Shown here one piece after another: positions 6,178 through 9,862 of a DNA stretch of 9,862 nucleotides. The stretch comes from an uncultured Selenomonas sp. (GTDB lineage Bacteria; Bacillota; Negativicutes; Selenomonadales; Selenomonadaceae): contig CAMURM010000034.1 of assembly GCA_947097535.1 (NCBI GenBank), positions 1 through 9,862 on the forward strand, in the 5' to 3' direction. Position 1 is the first letter of the stretch. Every line of letters starts with the position of its first letter. A program made the translations under genes and the position numbers. The notes beneath the pieces are model-generated. The model saw only the letters and a program-made list of their open reading frames with translations. It was not told the DNA's origin and made no database searches.

Positions 6178-8322
6178 ATGAAAAATGAAAAGAAATTTGC
6201 GTTCCTTGTGCGAAAGTCGAATGAAGCGCTCTATGACTCCTGCCTGAAATCCCTGCAGTCACTGCGTCTGCCCGCAGGCTATGAGGCGGAGCTCTTCACG
6301 CTCGCGGCAGAAGCGCCTTATGCGGCGCAGGCGAATAGGGCGCTGGCGCTCTCCGATGCAAAGTATAAGATCTACATCAACGATGATCTGCGCCTCGTTT
6401 ATGCGCATCTTCTGGAGGATTTGCCGGCGATCTTCGAGAATGAGGCGATCGGCATGGTCGGCGCTTTGGGCAGTCGGTCGCTGCCGACAGACGGCAACGT
6501 GCTGGGCGCCGACGATAAGCAGGGCGCTGTTTATGTGCCTGCGAAGACGGGGCTTTCCGAGCTGCGTTTCGGCGAAGGTGAGGACGCTTCGCCGCAAGCG
6601 ACTGCATCTGTCCGCTTCGTCCTGCCTTCGTTTTTTGCGACGCAGGAGGATCTGCCGTGGGACGAGAGCTGCGAGACGCAGTACTATGCCGTGCTCGCGC
6701 AATGCCGAATCTTCGAGAAAGCCGGACACCGGCTCGTCGTGCCCCTGCGGCAGCCTATATGGTGCGCCTATCAGTCACAGAATATTTCGTTTGATGCTGC
6801 AGATGACGATCACGAAAGATTTTTTGCCAAATATTATCCGTACATCAAGGGCAGGGAAGCGGACAGCGGGCAAAATACGCTGTATGCGTGCGGCGAAGGT
6901 GCACAGCTTCCTTCCTGGCAGGGCTTTTCCCATCCCGAGGGAATCGCGGTCGGCAGCGGGACGCGCGTGCATCGGACGGCTAGCCTCGGGCTTGCTCTGT
7001 CGAATTTTGCGGGCGAGCCCAGACTCATCGTCGGCGATCACTGTACGATCGGCGCCGGCAGCACGCTTGAGGCGGCGCACACCGTCGAGCTGGAAGGCTT
7101 CGTAAGCGTGGCGGAAAACGTCCATATCAAGGACTACGCTTGCGACGAAACGGCGATCGGACTGCCGCTGGCGGCGCAGGAACTCGCTGGGGAAAAGGGC
7201 GGCATCCGAATCGGGCGCGGTGTGCGCATCGAGGAGAACGTCCTGCTCAAGGGCGCCGTGCAGATCGGCCGCGGCAGCTTCATCCGCGCGGGAAGCCGCG
7301 TGCAGCGGGATATCCCCGCCTACTGCATCGCCGAGGGAAGCCCTGCGCGCGTCGTCCGGGCGCTGTCCTTCAAGACGCGGGAATGGCTGCCCGTTGCCGC
7401 CGAGCACGAGCTGGCGGATCTGCTCGGCGAGCGCGGGGAGGCGGCGCCGCTTTTGACCTTTGCCTTCATCACTTACAACCGCAGTACGTATCTGAAACGA
7501 TCGCTTCCCTGCGTGCTGCGGCAGTTGGGCAACGACGCGCTGGCGGAAGTCCTCGTCGCGGACAACGCCTCGACGGATGATACGCGAATCTTCGTCGAAG
7601 AGCTGCAGAAAACGTATGGGAATCTTCGCTACCACTGCAACGAAGAGAATGTCGGCGCGGAGGCAAACATCCACAGGGCCCTTCGGGCGAGCCGAGGCGA
7701 GTATGTGCTCGTTGCGGGCGATGACGATTATTTTGCCGACGGCTCGCTGCCTGCCGTGCTCGGCAGGATCCTGCAGCAGCGAGGGACGGCGCTCTTCCAT
7801 CTGAAAAGAGCGCGGGAGCCGTATCGGCTGTATGCAGGGAGCGGGATCGCCGACTACATCCGCATGGTCGGCTATCACATGACCTGGATCACGAGCACCA
7901 TCCTGCGGCGCGACTTGTACGCGCGCATCGCGGAGCCGGAGAAGTATAATGATACGCGCATCCCGCAGGTGTATCTGCAAATGGAGATATTGAAGCAGGA
8001 GCCGCGCTTTGCCGTGATCGCCGCGCCCTTCATGGAGACGGGCTCGGGCGCGCATGCGACGGCGGGGTTGAATTTTGCCGAAGTATTTATCAAAAACTAC
8101 TTTGACCTGCTCAAAACGGCAGGCGAGGTTCCGCCTGCGATTTTGTCGGAAGAAAAAAAGCGGCTGATGGAAGAATTGATCTATTTCTGGTGTGAAAGGA
8201 TCAAGCAGCAGCAAATGGAGCTTTCCCTGGCGGGAATCTTCGACATCGTGCGCGCATATTACGGCAATGAGGCGTTTTATCCGCAGGTCGTGGCAGAGCT
8301 CAAGCGCATCCTGCGGGAATAG
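6178..8322 (+). CDS. Three-module glycosyltransferase: GT-like + hexapeptide acyltransferase-like + GT2
   Basis: This 714-residue protein is collinear with residues about 283-990 of the 1004-residue protein but lacks its first GT2 module. Module 1 (about 4-222) is the Glyco_tranf_2_5-like domain, with KYKIYINDD at 62-70 and PSFFATQEDLPWDES at 150-164. Module 2 (about 250-392) is the left-handed beta-helix domain ending RDIPAYCIAEGSPARVV (377-393). It has DYAC at 319-322 where active relatives usually show D-H-x-H. Module 3 (about 425-690) is a GT2 domain with TYNRS (432-436), DNASTDDT (462-469) and GDDD (514-517). Hand-counted identity to the larger paralogue is about 57% in a 69-residue stretch of module 1 and about 69% in 99 residues of the GT2 module. 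I chose ATG 6178, 10 bases after GAGGGA. A TTG at 6160 would add six residues and leave no good binding site. It is a probable surface-glycan assembly enzyme with unknown donors. Confidence 0.8.
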   Translation: MKNEKKFAFLVRKSNEALYDSCLKSLQSLRLPAGYEAELFTLAAEAPYAAQANRALALSDAKYKIYINDDLRLVYAHLLEDLPAIFENEAIGMVGALGSRSLPTDGNVLGADDKQGAVYVPAKTGLSELRFGEGEDASPQATASVRFVLPSFFATQEDLPWDESCETQYYAVLAQCRIFEKAGHRLVVPLRQPIWCAYQSQNISFDAADDDHERFFAKYYPYIKGREADSGQNTLYACGEGAQLPSWQGFSHPEGIAVGSGTRVHRTASLGLALSNFAGEPRLIVGDHCTIGAGSTLEAAHTVELEGFVSVAENVHIKDYACDETAIGLPLAAQELAGEKGGIRIGRGVRIEENVLLKGAVQIGRGSFIRAGSRVQRDIPAYCIAEGSPARVVRALSFKTREWLPVAAEHELADLLGERGEAAPLLTFAFITYNRSTYLKRSLPCVLRQLGNDALAEVLVADNASTDDTRIFVEELQKTYGNLRYHCNEENVGAEANIHRALRASRGEYVLVAGDDDYFADGSLPAVLGRILQQRGTALFHLKRAREPYRLYAGSGIADYIRMVGYHMTWITSTILRRDLYARIAEPEKYNDTRIPQVYLQMEILKQEPRFAVIAAPFMETGSGAHATAGLNFAEVFIKNYFDLLKTAGEVPPAILSEEKKRLMEELIYFWCERIKQQQMELSLAGIFDIVRAYYGNEAFYPQVVAELKRILRE

Positions 8323-8326
8323 AAGA

Positions 8327-8364
8327 TGCACGGATAAGAGGGCGGTGCTGAAATTATCCGTGCA
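8327..8364. repeat. Perfect 11-bp inverted repeat in the gap before the FkbM gene
   Basis: TGCACGGATAA (8327-8337) and TTATCCGTGCA (8354-8364) are exact reverse complements around a 16-base spacer, starting 4 bases after the glycosyltransferase stop codon. No T-run follows, so it is not a standard rho-independent terminator. It could be an mRNA-stabilising hairpin, a partial attenuator or an operator. The rest of the 74-base gap holds the ribosome binding site for the next gene. Confidence 0.75.
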
Positions 8365-8396
8365 ACTGCTCCATGCTATAGAAAGCGAGGGATACG

Positions 8397-9356
8397 ATGA
8401 AGCTGGAAAAGCTCTACGACTTATATGAAGAGGGAAAGGTGCCGAAGCGCCTCTACTGGGAGCTTGCAAGGGAAAGGCTCGTGCCGCTGCTTGAGGTGCA
8501 GCAGATCCTCAGGAAGAATCCTTATTGCAAGAGCGTCGAGATACGAGAGGACGGCATCGTGCTCAAAACGCAGGACATCGCGCTGTTTTTCGATATGGCG
8601 CAGAATATCTGCCGCGCGGAAACGATCCTGATCGGCACGGAGGGCGAGGAGATCGGCTTCATGAGCCGCTTCATCCCGGCGGGCGCTGTGATCTTCGACA
8701 TCGGCGCGAACGTCGGGCGCGTGAGCCTCGGTCTGGCGAAGGCGCACGAAGACGCGAAAGTCTATGCCTTCGAGCCCGTGGCAGACACCTTCCGAGGCTT
8801 GGAAAAGAACCTGCGGCTAAACGGGCGCGAGGCGCAGATCGAGGCGTACCACATGGGCTTCTACAGCGAGAGCGGCGACCTCAAGTTCTTCGTGCCCGCG
8901 GCGAACGAGGCGGCGTCGCTGCGCCCCGTCACCGATACGTACTACTTCAAGGAGGGCGAGCAGGGACAGGGCGAGCGCAAGGAGCGCCTCGACGAGGTCA
9001 TCTGCCCCGTCGATACGCTCGACCGCTTCGTGGCAGCGCAGGGCATCGAGCGCCTCGACTTCATCAAGTGCGATACGGAGGGCGCGGAGAAGATGGTCTT
9101 TGCGGGCGGCGCGCGCGTGTTCGCCGAGCTGCGCCCCGTCGTCTACACGGAGATGCTGCGAAAGCACGCGGCGCGCTTCGACTACCACCCGAACGAGATC
9201 ATCGAGATGTTCAAGGGCTGGGGCTATGCGTGCTATACGTCGGCGGCGGAACGGCTCGTGCCCTTCGAGAAGATGGACGAGGCGACGGTCGAGACGAACT
9301 TCTTCTTCCTGCACGGGAAGAAGCATCGGCAGCTTTTGGCGAAGTACGGCGGCTGA
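8397..9356 (+). CDS. FkbM family SAM-dependent methyltransferase
   Basis: This 319-residue protein has the FkbM methyltransferase domain in its middle and C-terminal parts. The SAM-binding motif I is VIFDIGANVGRVS (98-110), followed by YAFEPVADTF (123-132, acidic residue for the ribose) and the family-typical DFIKCDTEGAE (221-231) and LRPVVYTEM (245-253). FkbM itself O-methylates a macrolide. In polysaccharide loci, family members usually methylate hydroxyls of sugars. The first ~90 residues (helical, charged, rich in Leu/Glu/Arg) are an extension before the catalytic fold, as often seen in members within glycan clusters. ATG 8397 has GAGGGA 4-5 bases upstream. The gene sits in the glycosyltransferase run, so a role in methylating the same glycan is likely. 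The substrate and methylated position are unknown. Confidence 0.88.
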   Translation: MKLEKLYDLYEEGKVPKRLYWELARERLVPLLEVQQILRKNPYCKSVEIREDGIVLKTQDIALFFDMAQNICRAETILIGTEGEEIGFMSRFIPAGAVIFDIGANVGRVSLGLAKAHEDAKVYAFEPVADTFRGLEKNLRLNGREAQIEAYHMGFYSESGDLKFFVPAANEAASLRPVTDTYYFKEGEQGQGERKERLDEVICPVDTLDRFVAAQGIERLDFIKCDTEGAEKMVFAGGARVFAELRPVVYTEMLRKHAARFDYHPNEIIEMFKGWGYACYTSAAERLVPFEKMDEATVETNFFFLHGKKHRQLLAKYGG

Positions 9357-9391
9357 TGCTGCGGCAGAGAAATTTGCTTTACTGAAATGAT

Positions 9392-9408
9392 GGGAGGGAT
9401 TTGTTTTG
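9392..9408 (+). promoter_or_regulatory. Ribosome binding site and TTG start of the aldolase gene
   Basis: GGGAGGG at 9392-9398 lies 7-8 bases before TTG 9406-9408. An in-frame TGA at 9388-9390 and the absence of any other ATG/GTG/TTG between them make this TTG the most upstream possible start. Nearby ATGs at 9387 and 9390 are out of frame. Confidence 0.75.
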
Positions 9409-9862
9409 GGAGAGCGGCTATTGCTTGATTGTACGCTGCGCGACGGCGGCTATGTGAACAACTGGGAATTTGGCTACGATCAGATCGTGGAAATCTTCGA
9501 GCGGCTCGTGAGCTCGGGCGTGGACTTCATCGAGGTGGGCTTCCTCGATGAGAAGGCGGCGTTTGATCGCGGCCGCACGGTGCTGCCCGATACAGCCTCC
9601 GTCAACCGCATGTTCGAGGGCATATCCAAGGGAAATTCGCTCGTCCTCGGCATGATCGACTACGGCGCCTGCGGCATCGAGCGCCTGCAGCCGTGCGAGG
9701 AGACGTTCCTCGACGGCATCCGCGTCATTTACAAGGAAGCGAAGATGGAGGAGGCGCTGAAATTCTGCGCCGAAGTCAAGAAGCTCGGCTACCTCGTATT
9801 CGCCCAGATGGTTTCCGTCACGACGTATACGGACGAGAAGCTCGCCGAGTATGCGAAGCTTG
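9406..9862 (+). CDS. HMGL-like (DRE-TIM) aldolase, N-terminal part
   Basis: The reading frame is open to the window end (152 residues seen; the family usually has 300-550). It starts LLLDCTLRDGGYVNNWEF, the beta-strand 1 signature of the DRE-TIM metallolyase group. In it R12 and D13 correspond to the catalytic Arg and metal-binding Asp of HMG-CoA lyase, 4-hydroxy-2-oxovalerate aldolase and isopropylmalate synthase. FIEVGFLDEKAAF (about 43-55) is strand 2. The distal HxH metal motif would lie beyond the window. Proteins of this kind, named aldolase catalytic domain-containing, recur in O-antigen and capsule loci. There they are presumed to make or cleave a keto-acid used in a modified sugar. 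The TTG start with a strong GGGAGG and the 49-base gap after the FkbM gene fit the same transcript. The specific reaction cannot be assigned. Confidence 0.82.
   Translation, partial: MGERLLLDCTLRDGGYVNNWEFGYDQIVEIFERLVSSGVDFIEVGFLDEKAAFDRGRTVLPDTASVNRMFEGISKGNSLVLGMIDYGACGIERLQPCEETFLDGIRVIYKEAKMEEALKFCAEVKKLGYLVFAQMVSVTTYTDEKLAEYAKL

Noticed and set aside
6775..8469. Antisense open frame of 564 codons on the minus strand
   Set aside because: It overlaps the 714-aa glycosyltransferase almost entirely, shows no family motif and no convincing start site. It mirrors the other long antisense frame, as expected because the underlying genes are paralogues.
8525..9385. Frame of 286 codons overlapping the FkbM gene on the same strand
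   Set aside because: Its translation is low-complexity Arg/Gly/Ala-rich sequence, whereas the overlapping frame has full SAM-methyltransferase motifs.
1..9862. CRISPR arrays, tRNA or rRNA genes, insertion-sequence ends
   Set aside because: I looked for regularly spaced repeats, tRNA-like cloverleaf segments, rRNA-like tracts and terminal inverted repeats and saw none. The only gap near 150 bases (1304-1461) holds a terminator and a promoter.

Overview
The window is a bacterial surface-glycan locus in which every gene lies on the + strand. The moderately high GC, TTG starts with strong Shine-Dalgarno sequences, an Rpn-type nuclease gene and this style of glycosyltransferase suggest a Negativicutes bacterium of the Selenomonas type. 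That placement is an inference from style; no marker gene is present.

Layout. Positions 1-366 are the 3' end of an amino-acid permease of the AroP/PheP/CycA type. Positions 400-1354 are a self-contained cassette: a promoter, an Rpn/PD-(D/E)XK nuclease-family gene (452-1303) that looks AT-richer than its neighbours, and a rho-independent terminator. A second candidate promoter (about 1406-1435) then starts a tightly spaced glycan run that continues past the window end. It holds a 1004-aa four-module glycosyltransferase (1462-4476), a 271-aa single-module GT2 glycosyltransferase (4489-5304), glucose-1-phosphate cytidylyltransferase rfbF (5374-6147), a 714-aa three-module glycosyltransferase (6178-8322), an FkbM-type methyltransferase (8397-9356) and the start of an HMGL-like aldolase (9406 to the end). 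Gaps are 12, 69, 30, 74 and 49 bases. I see no convincing terminator inside the run, only one hairpin without a U-tract at 8327-8364.

How the genes may work together. RfbF makes CDP-glucose, the entry point to CDP-linked deoxy sugars. The C-terminal GT2 modules of the two large proteins resemble the abequosyltransferase style of O-antigen enzymes. FkbM methylation and an aldolase acting on a keto-acid would add further decoration. An unusual glycan built partly from a CDP-sugar is therefore plausible, but the dehydratase and later enzymes of that pathway are not in the window.

Most striking point. The 1004-aa protein is collinear with the 271-aa protein followed by the 714-aa protein. The same four-module chain thus appears once fused and once split, with rfbF sitting exactly at the split. 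The N-terminal modules are about 82% identical by my hand count and share a 77-base stretch of perfect DNA identity. The remaining modules are clearly more diverged (about 57-69% in the stretches I counted). In both copies the left-handed beta-helix acyltransferase-like module lacks the Asp-His-x-His pattern usual for active relatives.
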